32,827 nucleotides of DNA from Leucobacter chromiisoli. Its GTDB lineage: Bacteria; Actinomycetota; Actinomycetes; Actinomycetales; Microbacteriaceae. Each line of letters opens with the position of its first letter. The first letter of the stretch is position 1. This document shows, piece after piece, positions 17,081 through 25,616 of the stretch. Position numbers and translations under genes: made by a program. The notes under the pieces were generated by a model, which saw nothing but the letters and a program-made list of their open reading frames with translations, was not told where the DNA came from and made no database searches. The stretch is from positions 1 through 32,827 of the forward strand of contig NZ_JAEHOH010000025.1 of assembly GCF_016522505.1 (NCBI RefSeq). Direction: 5' to 3'.

Positions 17081-18749
17081 GGGCCTGGTCGCCTGGCCCG
17101 CGGATCTCGCGGCGCGGTACCGCGAGGCCGGCTACTGGAAGGACGAGCCCCTCACCGCTCCGATCTGGCGCATGGCCGAACAGCGGCCCGACCGGATCGC
17201 ACTCATCGACGGCGACACCCGCATCGGCTACGCCGAGATGTGCCGCCGGGCCGACGCGCTCGGCGCGCGCCTGCGGGAGCTCGGCTTCGAGGCCGACGAC
17301 CGAGTGGTCGTGCAGCTGCCGAACACCTGGGAGTTCGTCGTCTTCGTGCTCGGCTGCCTCCGCGCCGGGGTCATCCCCGTGATGGCGCTGCCCGCGCATC
17401 GCCGGCACGAGCTCGAGTACCTCGCAGAGCACTCCGAGGCCGTCGCCCTGGTCGTGCCCGACACGCTGCGCGACTTCGACCATCAGGGCCTCGCAGCGGC
17501 GATCCGGGACGCCGTGCCGAGCGTGCGCGACCTCATCGTGCTCGGCGACGCCCGCGAGGGCGCCATCGATCTGCGCGAGCTCTGCGAGCCTCCCGCGGCG
17601 GGCGTCGAGCCCGCCGCGGCACTCGAGGCGCTCGCGGTCTCGCCCGACGCGGTCGCGGTGTTCCTGCTCTCGGGCGGCACCACCGGCCTGCCGAAGCTCA
17701 TCCCGCGGTCCCACAACGACTACCGCTACAACGCCGAGGCGGCGAACGAGGTCGCGGGCTTCGACGAGGAGACCGTCTACCTGGTGACCCTGCCGGCGAG
17801 TCATAACTTCCCGCTGGCGTGCCCGGGTCTGCTCGGCGCCCTTCTCGCGGGCGGCACGGTCGTCATGCTGCAGAGCCCCGAGCCGAGCCGGGCGTTCGCG
17901 ATGATCGAAGCGCACGGCGTCACCCACGTCGCGGCGGTACCCGCGATCGTGCAGCGCTGGATCGATCACGAGGAGGCCGAGCGCACCGGCCGGCTCTCGA
18001 GCCTGCAGGTGCTGCAGGTGGGCGGGTCGCGTCTCGTCGACGAGCTCGCGGCTCGTGTGAGGCCGGTGCTCGGCGCCACTCTGCAGCAGGTGTTCGGAAT
18101 GGCGGAGGGCCTGCTCAACATGACCGGGCTCGACGATCCCGATGACGTGATCATCGGGACCCAGGGCCGCCCGGTGTCGCCCGGCGACAGGGTGCGGATC
18201 GTCGATGAGAACGGCGACCCGGTGCCCGTCGGCGGTCGCGGCGTGCTCCACACCGAGGGTCCGTACACCCTGCGCGGCTACTACCGCGCCCCCGAGCACA
18301 ACCGGCGCTCGTTCGCTCCCGACGGCTGGTATATCACGGGCGACATCGTCGAACTGCGCGAGGACGGCAATCTCGTGGTGCAGGGCCGCGACAAGGACCT
18401 CATCAACCGTGGAGGCGAGAAGATCTCGGGAGAGGAGGTCGAGAACCTCCTCTACCGCCATCCCGGCATCGAGATGAACGCGGCCGTGGCGGTCCCGGAT
18501 CCCGACCTGGGCGAGCGCGTCTGCGTCTACGCGACTCTGCGCGAGGGGCACAGGATCGAGCTCGACGATCTGCGCGGGCTCATGCGCGACGCCGGAGTCG
18601 CGGCGTACAAGCTGCCCGAGGTGCTGGTGATCGTCGAGGACATGCCCCTCACCAAGATCGGCAAGATCGATAAGAAGGCGCTGCGGGAGGATCTCGCAGG
18701 GCGCGGTGCGCTGAGGCCGGGCACCACCCACTACCCGGCGGGTCGATAG
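17058..18749 (+). CDS. sdgA: Salicylate-AMP ligase / salicylate-CoA ligase (EntE/DhbE family)
   Basis: This 563-residue adenylate-forming enzyme activates 2-hydroxybenzoate. The P-loop is LLSGGTTGLPKL (SGGTTG at 205-210). The aryl-acid pocket PASHNFPLACPG (H249, N250, F251) resembles the HNY/HNF motif that selects 2-hydroxy or 2,3-dihydroxybenzoate in EntE/DhbE enzymes. LQQVFGMAEGLLNMT, YITGDIVELREDGNLVVQGRDKD-type motifs and the catalytic lysine K536 (LTKIGKIDKKAL) follow. It ends a three-gene operon with salicylyl-CoA hydroxylase, so it serves salicylate breakdown rather than siderophore synthesis; no carrier-protein or NRPS genes are nearby. AAAGGAAG at 17046-17053 supports the ATG. Confidence 0.88.
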   Translation: MASTPTTEGLVAWPADLAARYREAGYWKDEPLTAPIWRMAEQRPDRIALIDGDTRIGYAEMCRRADALGARLRELGFEADDRVVVQLPNTWEFVVFVLGCLRAGVIPVMALPAHRRHELEYLAEHSEAVALVVPDTLRDFDHQGLAAAIRDAVPSVRDLIVLGDAREGAIDLRELCEPPAAGVEPAAALEALAVSPDAVAVFLLSGGTTGLPKLIPRSHNDYRYNAEAANEVAGFDEETVYLVTLPASHNFPLACPGLLGALLAGGTVVMLQSPEPSRAFAMIEAHGVTHVAAVPAIVQRWIDHEEAERTGRLSSLQVLQVGGSRLVDELAARVRPVLGATLQQVFGMAEGLLNMTGLDDPDDVIIGTQGRPVSPGDRVRIVDENGDPVPVGGRGVLHTEGPYTLRGYYRAPEHNRRSFAPDGWYITGDIVELREDGNLVVQGRDKDLINRGGEKISGEEVENLLYRHPGIEMNAAVAVPDPDLGERVCVYATLREGHRIELDDLRGLMRDAGVAAYKLPEVLVIVEDMPLTKIGKIDKKALREDLAGRGALRPGTTHYPAGR

Positions 18750-18796
18750 CGCAGAGGGGGCAGCGCGGTCGTCGGGTGCCCCGGCGGCCGCAGTGC

Positions 18797-18802
18797 TAAA
18801 CT
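18797..18802 (+). promoter_or_regulatory. -10 element of the leuL-leuCD-murA transcript
   Basis: TAAACT lies 7 nt before the ATG of the leader peptide and no Shine-Dalgarno separates them. The leader transcript therefore probably starts at or within a base or two of the ATG. No clear -35 is visible. The stretch 18750-18796 between the catabolic operon and this promoter shows no strong terminator. Confidence 0.55.
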
Positions 18803-18809
18803 CGAACCC

Positions 18810-18854
18810 ATGCATTCGCGGCGGCTTCTCCTTCTCTGCCGCGACGGGGCCTAA
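18810..18854 (+). CDS. leuL: Leucine leader peptide
   Basis: A 14-codon frame reads [14 protein letters not shown] and stops at TAA. Four consecutive Leu codons (CTT CTC CTT CTC, 18825-18836) lie directly ahead of a strong hairpin whose left arm covers codons 10-13. This is the arrangement of a ribosome-stalling leader for attenuation: scarcity of charged tRNA-Leu would hold the ribosome where it masks the left arm. The next genes are leuC and leuD. Leucine leader peptides before leu genes are known in actinobacteria. Confidence 0.8.
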   Translation: MHSRRLLLLCRDGA

Positions 18855-18923
18855 CTCACCGGTCCACCCCGTCGCGGAGTCCCGGCATGGCCGGCCCACC
18901 GCGCGGGAATCGCTGTTTTCGCG
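18839..18923 (+). promoter_or_regulatory. Leucine attenuator hairpins ahead of leuC
   Basis: Hairpin 1 is a perfect 11-bp stem, CCGCGACGGGG (18839-18849) with CCCCGTCGCGG (18867-18877). A small CCGGC-ATG-GCCGG stem lies at 18882-18894. Hairpin 2 pairs 18902-18909 with 18916-18923 (8 bp, two G-U pairs) and its right arm begins with a run of four T. Hairpin 1 cannot form while a ribosome sits on the Leu codons. Which hairpin stops transcription or hides translation signals cannot be told from sequence alone. Confidence 0.65.
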
Positions 18924-18949
18924 TTGACGCAGAGAAGAGAAGCACACCT

Positions 18950-20464
18950 ATGACTGTCGAACAGCACGCGGCGCCGGCAGGGCGCCCTCGTACTCTGGCC
19001 GAGAAGCTCTGGGACGATCACGTGGTCGTCAAGGGCGAGAACGGTGATCCCGATCTGATCTACATCGATCTGCACCTCATCCACGAGGTGACGAGCCCGC
19101 AGGCGTTCGATGGTCTGCGCATGGCGGATCGGCCGTTGCGGCGGGTGGATCTGATGATCGCGACCGAGGATCACAACACTCCGACGCTCAATATCACGAA
19201 GCAGATCGAGGATCCCACGAGTCGCGTGCAGATCGAGACGCTGCGCAGGAACGTCGAGGAGTTCGGGGTGCGTGCGCATCCCCTCGGCGACGCCGAGCAG
19301 GGCATCGTCCACGTCGTGGGTCCGCAGCTGGGGCTCACGATGCCGGGCATCACCGTGGTATGCGGGGACAGCCACACCTCCACGCACGGCGCGTTCGGGG
19401 CGCTGGCGTTCGGCATCGGCACGAGCGAGGTCGAGCACGTCATGGCGACGCAGACGCTGCCGTTGAAGCCGTTCAAGACGATGGCGATCAACGTCGAGGG
19501 CGAGTTGCGGCCGGGGGTGACGGCGAAGGACATCATCCTCGCCGTGATCGCCGAGATCGGCACCGGCGGCGGGCAGGGGTATGTGCTCGAGTACCGCGGG
19601 TCGACGATCCGGTCGCTGCCGATGGACGGCCGCATGACGATGTGCAACATGTCGATCGAGGCCGGCGCCCGCGCGGGCATGGTCGCCCCCGACGAGATCA
19701 CGTTCGAGTACGTCAGGGGGCGCGAGTGCGCGCCTCGGGGCGAGGACTGGGATCGGGCGGTGGAGTACTGGAGGACGCTGCCCACGGACGAGGGCGCGGT
19801 GTTCGACCGCGAGGTATTCATCGACGCGAGCAAGCTCGAGCCGTTCGTCACTTGGGGCACCAACCCGGGTCAGGGGTCGCTGCTGAGCGAGAGCGTGCCG
19901 GATCCCGCGAAGATCGAGGATCCGAGCGCTCGCGCCGCCGCCGAGCGCGCGCTGGAGTACATGGATCTGACCGCGGGCACTCCTTTGAAGGAGATCGCCG
20001 TCGACGCGGTGTTCATGGGTTCCTGCACCAACAGCCGTCTCGATGATCTGCGGTCTTTCGCGGAGATCATCAGGGGGAAGAAGAAGGCCGAGGGTGTGCG
20101 GCTGATGGTGGTGCCGGGGTCGGCGAAGGTGCGTTTGGAGGCGGAGGCGGAGGGGATCGACAAGATCGTCGAGGAGTTCGGCGGGGAGTGGCGGTTCGCG
20201 GGGTGCTCGATGTGCCTGGGGATGAACCCCGACCAGCTCGCGCCGGGGGAGCGTTGCGCTTCGACGTCGAACCGCAATTTCGAGGGGCGTCAGGGCAAGG
20301 GCGGGCGTACGCATCTGGTGTCGCCGCTGGTGGCGGCGGCGACCGCGATCCGCGGCACGCTGTCCAGCCCCTGGGATCTCGAGACCGACGCCGCGAACGG
20401 CGTCACCCACGAGGCCGACGCAGACGCGGGGGCCGAGACCATCGCCGAGACCGTGGAGGCCTGA
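18950..20464 (+). CDS. leuC: 3-isopropylmalate dehydratase large subunit
   Basis: This 504-residue aconitase-family subunit, with LeuD, isomerises 2-isopropylmalate to 3-isopropylmalate in leucine synthesis. The [4Fe-4S] ligands are C359 (GSCTNSR), C419 and C422 (GCSMCLGM). Substrate motifs [20 protein letters not shown] and [12 protein letters not shown] are intact. A 30-residue acidic tail follows the normal end. The start at 18950 has only a weak purine stretch (AGAGAAG) upstream. An in-frame ATG at 18887 would add 21 residues but lies inside the attenuator. LeuD follows after 6 nt. Confidence 0.97.
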   Translation: MTVEQHAAPAGRPRTLAEKLWDDHVVVKGENGDPDLIYIDLHLIHEVTSPQAFDGLRMADRPLRRVDLMIATEDHNTPTLNITKQIEDPTSRVQIETLRRNVEEFGVRAHPLGDAEQGIVHVVGPQLGLTMPGITVVCGDSHTSTHGAFGALAFGIGTSEVEHVMATQTLPLKPFKTMAINVEGELRPGVTAKDIILAVIAEIGTGGGQGYVLEYRGSTIRSLPMDGRMTMCNMSIEAGARAGMVAPDEITFEYVRGRECAPRGEDWDRAVEYWRTLPTDEGAVFDREVFIDASKLEPFVTWGTNPGQGSLLSESVPDPAKIEDPSARAAAERALEYMDLTAGTPLKEIAVDAVFMGSCTNSRLDDLRSFAEIIRGKKKAEGVRLMVVPGSAKVRLEAEAEGIDKIVEEFGGEWRFAGCSMCLGMNPDQLAPGERCASTSNRNFEGRQGKGGRTHLVSPLVAAATAIRGTLSSPWDLETDAANGVTHEADADAGAETIAETVEA

Positions 20465-20470
20465 GACACC

Positions 20471-21073
20471 ATGGATAAGTTCACCACCTTCACCGGTATC
20501 GCCGCGCCTCTGAAGCGCTCGAACGTCGACACCGATCAGATCATCCCCGCAGTGTTCCTGAAGCGGGTCACGAAGACCGGGTTCGACGACGCCCTCTTCT
20601 ACCACTGGCGGCAGGATCCCGACTTCGTGCTGAACCAGCCCCGGTACGCGGGCGCCGAGATCCTCGTCGCCGGTCCCGACTTCGGCACGGGCTCCTCCCG
20701 GGAGCACGCGGTGTGGGCGCTGCGGGACTACGGGTTCCGCGTCGTCGTCTCGGCGCGCTTCGCCGACATCTTCCGCGGCAACGCGGGCAAGCAGGGCCTG
20801 CTCGCGGCGCAGGTCGACGAACCCGACGTTGAGCGCCTGTGGGAGGCGATGGAGGCGGACCCCGAGGCGAAGCTGACCGTCAGCCTCGACGACCGCACGG
20901 TGTCCGTCGGCGACCTCACAGTTCCGTTCCAGATCGACGATTACACTCGGTGGCGTCTGCTCGAAGGGCTCGACGACATCTCGTTGACGCTGCGCAACGA
21001 GCAGGCGATCACCGATTTCGAGGCCAGGCGTCCCTCTTGGATGCCCACTACTCTTCCCGTGAGGACTGCGTGA
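20471..21073 (+). CDS. leuD: 3-isopropylmalate dehydratase small subunit
   Basis: This 200-residue swivel-domain partner of LeuC shows the family motifs [15 protein letters not shown] (about 17-31) and [14 protein letters not shown] (about 75-88), which bind substrate. Length is normal. GGAGG about 11 nt upstream lies inside the leuC end, so the two are co-translated. Its stop overlaps the murA GTG (GTGA), with no promoter or terminator between. Confidence 0.97.
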   Translation: MDKFTTFTGIAAPLKRSNVDTDQIIPAVFLKRVTKTGFDDALFYHWRQDPDFVLNQPRYAGAEILVAGPDFGTGSSREHAVWALRDYGFRVVVSARFADIFRGNAGKQGLLAAQVDEPDVERLWEAMEADPEAKLTVSLDDRTVSVGDLTVPFQIDDYTRWRLLEGLDDISLTLRNEQAITDFEARRPSWMPTTLPVRTA

Positions 21074-22512
21074 TTACGAACGAAGAACGGGTCGACGAGC
21101 AGTCGACCGTGGAGGCGCCGGCGGGCGAGCAGCCGAGCGACGAGCAGGGCCTCAAGAAGGACGCCCAGAAGGCGGGCGCGCGCGTCGGCCTGACCTCCGA
21201 CGAGATCATCATCAACGGCGGACGGCCCCTGCAGGGGCGCATCGAGGTGCGCGGGGCGAAGAACCTCGCCACCAAGGCCATGGTCGCCTCGCTGCTCGGC
21301 AAGAAGCCGAGCGTGCTGCGCAACGTGCCGAACATCTCCGACGTGCGCGTCGTGGCGGGCCTGCTCGCGCTCCACGGCGTGCTCATCACCCGCGGCGAGG
21401 AGCCAGGCGAGTGGCGGCTCGACCCGTCGAACGTCGAGATGGCGCACAAGGCCGACATCGACGCCCACGCGGGTTCGTCCCGCATCCCGATCCTGTTCTG
21501 CGGCCCCCTGCTGCACCGCCTCGGCGAGGCCTTCATCCCCGACCTCGGGGGCTGCCGCATCGGCGACCGCCCCATCGACTTCCACCTCGACGCGCTGCGC
21601 CGGTTCGGCGCGGTCATCGAGAAGCTGCCGAGCGGGATCAGCCTCACGGCCCCCGACGGGCTGAAGGGCGCCAACATCGAGCTGCCCTACCCCTCGGTCG
21701 GCGCGACCGAGCAGGTGCTGCTCACCGCGGTGCTCGCCGAGGGCCAGACCGAGCTGCGCAATGCGGCGATCGAGCCCGAGATCGTCGACCTCATCTGCAT
21801 CCTGCAGAAGATGGGCGCCATCATCTCGATGGAGCCCAACCGGGTGATCTTCATCGAGGGCGTGCCCGAGCTCCGCGGCTACGACCACCGCGCGATCTTC
21901 GATCGCAACGAGGCGGCGAGCTGGGCCGCGGCCGCGCTCGCGACCAGGGGCGACGTCTTCGTGGGCGGCGTGAAGCAGGAGGAGATGATGACCTTCCTGA
22001 ACGTCTTCCGCAAGGTCGGCGGCGACTTCGACGTGCGCGACGACGGCATCCGCTTCTGGCACCCCGGCGGAGAGCTGAAGCCCGTGCAGATCGAGACCGA
22101 CGTGCACCCGGGCTTCATGACGGACTGGCAGCAGCCGCTCGTCGTGGCCCTCACCCAGGCCCAGGGCGTCTCGACGATCCACGAGACGGTCTACGAGAAC
22201 CGCTTCGGCTTCACGGACGCGCTCAACAAGATGGGTGCGGACATCGTCGTGCATCCCGACGGCCTGCACGACGACTCGCGCCGCGTGAAGCGCCGCGAGT
22301 TCGAGCAGGCGGCGGTCATCACCGGCCCGACGCACCTCACCGGCGCCGACATCGAGGTCCCCGACCTCCGCGGCGGTTTCAGCCACCTGATCGCGGCGCT
22401 CACCGCGGAGGGGCAGTCGAAGGTCACGAACCTCGGGATCATCTCCCGCGGCTACGAGAACTTCATCGAGAAGCTCCGTCTGCTCGGCGCCGACTTCGTC
22501 TACGAGAGCTGA
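21070..22512 (+). CDS. murA: UDP-N-acetylglucosamine 1-carboxyvinyltransferase
   Basis: Transfers enolpyruvate from PEP to UDP-GlcNAc, the first committed step of peptidoglycan synthesis. [11 protein letters not shown] (K64, N65) and the active-site loop [12 protein letters not shown] (C162, the fosfomycin-target cysteine) are present, and the EPT repeats run to the C-terminus. With the GTG overlapping the leuD stop, the product is 480 residues, some 40-50 longer than usual because of a charged N-terminal segment (about 1-44, Glu/Gln/Lys-rich). GAGGA at 21061-21065 supports the start. The position behind leuCD places it under the leucine leader unless an unseen internal promoter exists. Confidence 0.93.
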   Translation: MITNEERVDEQSTVEAPAGEQPSDEQGLKKDAQKAGARVGLTSDEIIINGGRPLQGRIEVRGAKNLATKAMVASLLGKKPSVLRNVPNISDVRVVAGLLALHGVLITRGEEPGEWRLDPSNVEMAHKADIDAHAGSSRIPILFCGPLLHRLGEAFIPDLGGCRIGDRPIDFHLDALRRFGAVIEKLPSGISLTAPDGLKGANIELPYPSVGATEQVLLTAVLAEGQTELRNAAIEPEIVDLICILQKMGAIISMEPNRVIFIEGVPELRGYDHRAIFDRNEAASWAAAALATRGDVFVGGVKQEEMMTFLNVFRKVGGDFDVRDDGIRFWHPGGELKPVQIETDVHPGFMTDWQQPLVVALTQAQGVSTIHETVYENRFGFTDALNKMGADIVVHPDGLHDDSRRVKRREFEQAAVITGPTHLTGADIEVPDLRGGFSHLIAALTAEGQSKVTNLGIISRGYENFIEKLRLLGADFVYES

Positions 22513-22528
22513 GAATCGCGAAGGATCT

Positions 22529-22565
22529 GCGGCCCCCGGCGCGCGCATGCCGCGCCGGGGGCCGC
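22529..22565 (+). terminator. Terminator of the leuCD-murA operon
   Basis: A perfect 15-bp stem, GCGGCCCCCGGCGCG (22529-22543) with its complement (22551-22565), has a 7-nt loop and begins 16 nt after the murA stop. No U-tract follows. The plsC promoter starts 8 nt later. Confidence 0.82.
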
Positions 22566-22572
22566 GCTCCGC

Positions 22573-22578
22573 GATAAT
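22573..22578 (+). promoter_or_regulatory. -10 element of plsC-gpsA-ddl
   Basis: GATAAT lies exactly 6 nt before the plsC ATG and no ribosome site is present, which fits a leaderless transcript. A -35 would fall inside the terminator stem; none is obvious. Confidence 0.55.
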
Positions 22579-22584
22579 TGACCC

Positions 22585-23355
22585 ATGAGTGACACGGTGA
22601 AGCTCCGGAGCCGCCTTTCGGCGGAGAAGCGTCGGCCCTCGGTCTTCTGGCTGCTCGCCGCACTGATCCTGCCGCTGTGGTCGCTGATGGTGCGGTACCG
22701 CTTCACCCGCGACTCGCGGCTTCCGAGCTCGGGCCCCTTCATCCTGGCGCCGAACCACTACAGCGAGATCGACCCGATCGCGATGGGCGCGGCGGTGTGG
22801 CACCTCGGCCGGCTGCCGCGCTTCATGGCGAAGGCGAGCCTCTTCACAGTGCCGGTCTTCGGGCGGCTGCTGCGCGCCTCGGGGCAGATCCCGGTCGAGC
22901 GCGCCGGGGCGAACCGCTCGAAGGCGGGCAACCCGATGGGCGCCGCGGGCGAGCTCATCGAGCGCCAGGCCGGCGTCATCGTCTACCCCGAGGGCAGCCT
23001 CACCCGCGACCCCGAGCTGTGGCCCATGCGCGGCAAGAGCGGCGCCGTGCGGCTCGCTCTCGAGACCGGCATCCCGCTGATCCCCGTCGCCCACTGGGGC
23101 ACGCAGGGTCTGCTCCCGCGCTACGGCAAGCGGATCCATCCGTTCCCGCGGAAGACGATCCACGTGTCGGTGGGGCGGCCCCTCGACCTGAGCCGCTTCT
23201 CGGGGAGGCCGCTCGACCAGAAGACGGTCGCCGAGGCGACGGAGCTGCTCATGACGGCGATCACCGAGCTCCTCGCCGAGCTCCGCGACGAGCAGCCGCC
23301 TGCCGAGCGGTGGGATCCGAGCAAGCATCAGCAGAGTGAGACGGGGCGTTTTTGA
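22585..23355 (+). CDS. plsC: 1-acyl-sn-glycerol-3-phosphate acyltransferase
   Basis: This 256-residue membrane acyltransferase makes phosphatidic acid from lysophosphatidic acid and acyl donors. One hydrophobic segment (about 19-37) anchors it. The PlsC blocks are present: NHYSEIDP with the catalytic pair H58 and D63, GQIPVER (100-106), YPEGSLTRD (134-142), and IPLIPVAHWG. The ATG follows a -10 by 6 nt. The stop overlaps the TTG start of gpsA. Phospholipid synthesis thus links in one operon with glycerol-3-phosphate supply. Confidence 0.9.
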   Translation: MSDTVKLRSRLSAEKRRPSVFWLLAALILPLWSLMVRYRFTRDSRLPSSGPFILAPNHYSEIDPIAMGAAVWHLGRLPRFMAKASLFTVPVFGRLLRASGQIPVERAGANRSKAGNPMGAAGELIERQAGVIVYPEGSLTRDPELWPMRGKSGAVRLALETGIPLIPVAHWGTQGLLPRYGKRIHPFPRKTIHVSVGRPLDLSRFSGRPLDQKTVAEATELLMTAITELLAELRDEQPPAERWDPSKHQQSETGRF

Positions 23356-24473
23356 GCACGAGGCCGATTCCGGTGATCGGGGAGAGCGCGAAGCGCAATC
23401 GAGGTCGCAGAGTCGCAGTGATCGGCGCGGGCAGCTGGGGGACCACCTTCGCGAAGGTGCTCGCCGACGCCGGGTGCGACGTGACGATCTGGGCGCGGCG
23501 ACCCGAGGTGGCGCAGGAGATCCAGGTCGCGAAGCGCAACAGCCAGTACCTGCCGGGCATCAATCTGCCGAAGGGGCTGAAGGCGACGAGCGACCTCGCG
23601 CAGGTGCTGCGCGGGGCGAGGCTCGTCTTCCTCGCGGTGCCGAGCCAGACGATGCGGCAGAACCTCATCGACATCGAGCCCTACCTCGACCGCCGCAGCG
23701 TGCTGGTGAGCCTGGTGAAGGGCGTCGAGAAGACGACCACCATGCGGATGTCCGAGGTCATCGCCGACACCCTCGACGTGGGGCCCGAGCGCATCGGCGT
23801 GGTCTCGGGGCCGAACATCGCGCTCGAGATCGCGAAGGAGCAGCCGACGGGCGGCGTCGCCTCCTGCGCCGACCTGCAGGTCGCCCAGGAGATCGCGACG
23901 GCCTGCACCGCCCCGTACTTCCGCGGCTACGTGAACACCGACGTCATCGGCACCGAGCTGGGGGGCGTGCTGAAGAACCTCATCGCACTCGCCATCGGCA
24001 TCGTCGACGGGGTGGGCTACGGCGAGAACACGAAGGCCGCGATCATCACGCGCGGCCTCGCGGAGATGACCGAGTTCGCGGTCGCCTCCGGCGCCGACCC
24101 GACGACCCTCTCGGGGCTCGCCGGCCTCGGGGATCTCATCACCACCTGCCAGTCCCCGCTCTCGCGGAACAACACCGCGGGCCGCCTCATCGGACAGGGC
24201 TACACGCAGGAGGAGACCAGGGAGCAGATGCAGCAGGTCGCCGAGGGCATCACCTCGGTGAGCCCCGTGCTCGAGCTCGCCCGCGAGCGGGGCATCGAGA
24301 TGCCGATCGTGCAGCAGGTGCAGATGGTGCTGCAGGGCAGGATGGCCCCCAAGGATCTCGGTCCGCATCTCACGACGGAGGACGGGGTGCCGCAGCCCGA
24401 GCTGAGTCTCGGCACGGACCGCCCGGGCCTCTGGCGCCGATTCGTCAACCGCATGAAGGGAACCGCAGCATGA
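23352..24473 (+). CDS. gpsA: Glycerol-3-phosphate dehydrogenase [NAD(P)+]
   Basis: Reduces dihydroxyacetone phosphate to sn-glycerol-3-phosphate, the backbone for the acyltransferase before it. NAD-binding RVAVIGAGSWGTTFAKVLA starts at 20. FLAVPSQ (93-99), LVKGVE (121-126), SGPNIALEIA (152-161) and the catalytic lysine K208 in GGVLKNLIALA are intact. The called start is a rare TTG in a TTGA overlap with plsC; a GTG at 23373 preceded by GAGG would shorten the product by 7 residues and is a fair alternative. Product 373 residues, slightly long for the family because of its N-terminal stretch and a polar tail. Confidence 0.95.
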   Translation: MSTRPIPVIGESAKRNRGRRVAVIGAGSWGTTFAKVLADAGCDVTIWARRPEVAQEIQVAKRNSQYLPGINLPKGLKATSDLAQVLRGARLVFLAVPSQTMRQNLIDIEPYLDRRSVLVSLVKGVEKTTTMRMSEVIADTLDVGPERIGVVSGPNIALEIAKEQPTGGVASCADLQVAQEIATACTAPYFRGYVNTDVIGTELGGVLKNLIALAIGIVDGVGYGENTKAAIITRGLAEMTEFAVASGADPTTLSGLAGLGDLITTCQSPLSRNNTAGRLIGQGYTQEETREQMQQVAEGITSVSPVLELARERGIEMPIVQQVQMVLQGRMAPKDLGPHLTTEDGVPQPELSLGTDRPGLWRRFVNRMKGTAA

Positions 24474-25597
24474 CCCCATCCGACACCGTACGCTCCGAGG
24501 GGCCCGCGGCGCGGCGCACGGTGGTGCTGCTCTTCGGCGGCCGCTCCAGCGAGCACGGCATCAGCTGCGTCACCGCCGCCGGGGTGCTCCGGGCGATCGA
24601 CCGTTCCCGGTTCGACGTGATCCCGGTCGGCATCACGAAGCACGGTGCGACCGTGCTGGTCCGCGAGGACGACCTCGCGGAGTACCGCCTCGAGCCCGGC
24701 GCGCTGCCGGAGGTCGCCGACAACGGCACGCGCGTGCTCTGGCCGGCCTCGACGCAGACGCGATCGATCACGGTCGTCGACGGCTCGGGCGCGCTGCGCA
24801 CGCTCGGCCGAGTCGACGCCGTGTTGCCGATGCTGCACGGTCCGTACGGCGAGGACGGCACGGTGCAGGGCATGCTCGACCTGGTCGACCTCCCCTACGT
24901 GGGCAGCGGGGTGCTGGGGTCCGCGCTGTGCATGGACAAGCACGCGGTGAAGACGATCCTGGCGGATGCCGGCATTGCGGTCGCGCCGTGGCGCACCGTG
25001 ACGCGGCACCAGCTGGATCGGGACCCCTACCTGGCCGATCGTCTCGACGAGGGCCTGAGCTACCCGCTGTTCGTGAAGCCGGCGCGGGCGGGCTCGAGCG
25101 TGGGGGTGAGCCGGGTGACCGAGGCCTCGCAGATCCCCGCTGCGCTGGAGCTGGCGTTCGCCGAGGACGCGACGGTGCTGATCGAGTCGGGCGTGACCGG
25201 CCGGGAGGTCGAGATCGCGGTGCTCGAGGGGCGGGGCGGGGACCGCCCGCGCACGAGCTCCGTCATCGGCGAGATCGTGTTCACCGGCCGGGAGTTCTAC
25301 GACTTCGAGGCGAAGTACCTCGGCGCCGCGGGCGTCGAGCTCGAGCTGCCCGCGAGGGTGAGCGACGCGGAGTTCGAGTCGATCCGCGACGCCGCCGTGC
25401 GCGCGTTCGAGGTGACGCAGTGCGCCGGGCTCGCGCGCATCGACTTCTTCCTGACCTCCGACGGCCCCGTGCTGAACGAGATCAACACCCTGCCCGGGTT
25501 CACGCCGATCTCCATGTACCCGCGCCTCTGGGAGGAGTCGGGCCTCGGCTACACCGATCTCATCACCGAGCTGGTGGAGCTGGCGCTCGAGCAGTAG
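24470..25597 (+). CDS. ddl: D-alanine--D-alanine ligase
   Basis: This 375-residue ATP-grasp enzyme joins two D-Ala for the peptidoglycan stem. Family motifs are VVLLFGGRSSEHGIS (18-32), LHGPYGEDGTVQG, GSGVLGSALCMDKHAVK, YPLFVKPARAGSSVGVS and the C-terminal GPVLNEINTLPGFTPISMYP with the Mg-binding Glu and Asn. The ATG overlaps the gpsA stop (ATGA). The gene ends 19 nt from the convergent lipoprotein gene, with no hairpin visible in the gap. Confidence 0.96.
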   Translation: MTPSDTVRSEGPAARRTVVLLFGGRSSEHGISCVTAAGVLRAIDRSRFDVIPVGITKHGATVLVREDDLAEYRLEPGALPEVADNGTRVLWPASTQTRSITVVDGSGALRTLGRVDAVLPMLHGPYGEDGTVQGMLDLVDLPYVGSGVLGSALCMDKHAVKTILADAGIAVAPWRTVTRHQLDRDPYLADRLDEGLSYPLFVKPARAGSSVGVSRVTEASQIPAALELAFAEDATVLIESGVTGREVEIAVLEGRGGDRPRTSSVIGEIVFTGREFYDFEAKYLGAAGVELELPARVSDAEFESIRDAAVRAFEVTQCAGLARIDFFLTSDGPVLNEINTLPGFTPISMYPRLWEESGLGYTDLITELVELALEQ

Positions 25598-25616
25598 ACG
25601 GCGCCTCCGTGCCGCG

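Noticed and set aside
17058..18749. DhbE/EntE-like ligase considered as part of a siderophore cluster.
   Set aside because: No isochorismate, carrier-protein or NRPS gene is nearby, and it is co-transcribed with an aryl-CoA hydroxylase.
18887..18949. Upstream in-frame ATG extending LeuC by 21 residues.
   Set aside because: It lies in the attenuator without a ribosome site, and the added residues do not resemble the LeuC N-terminus.
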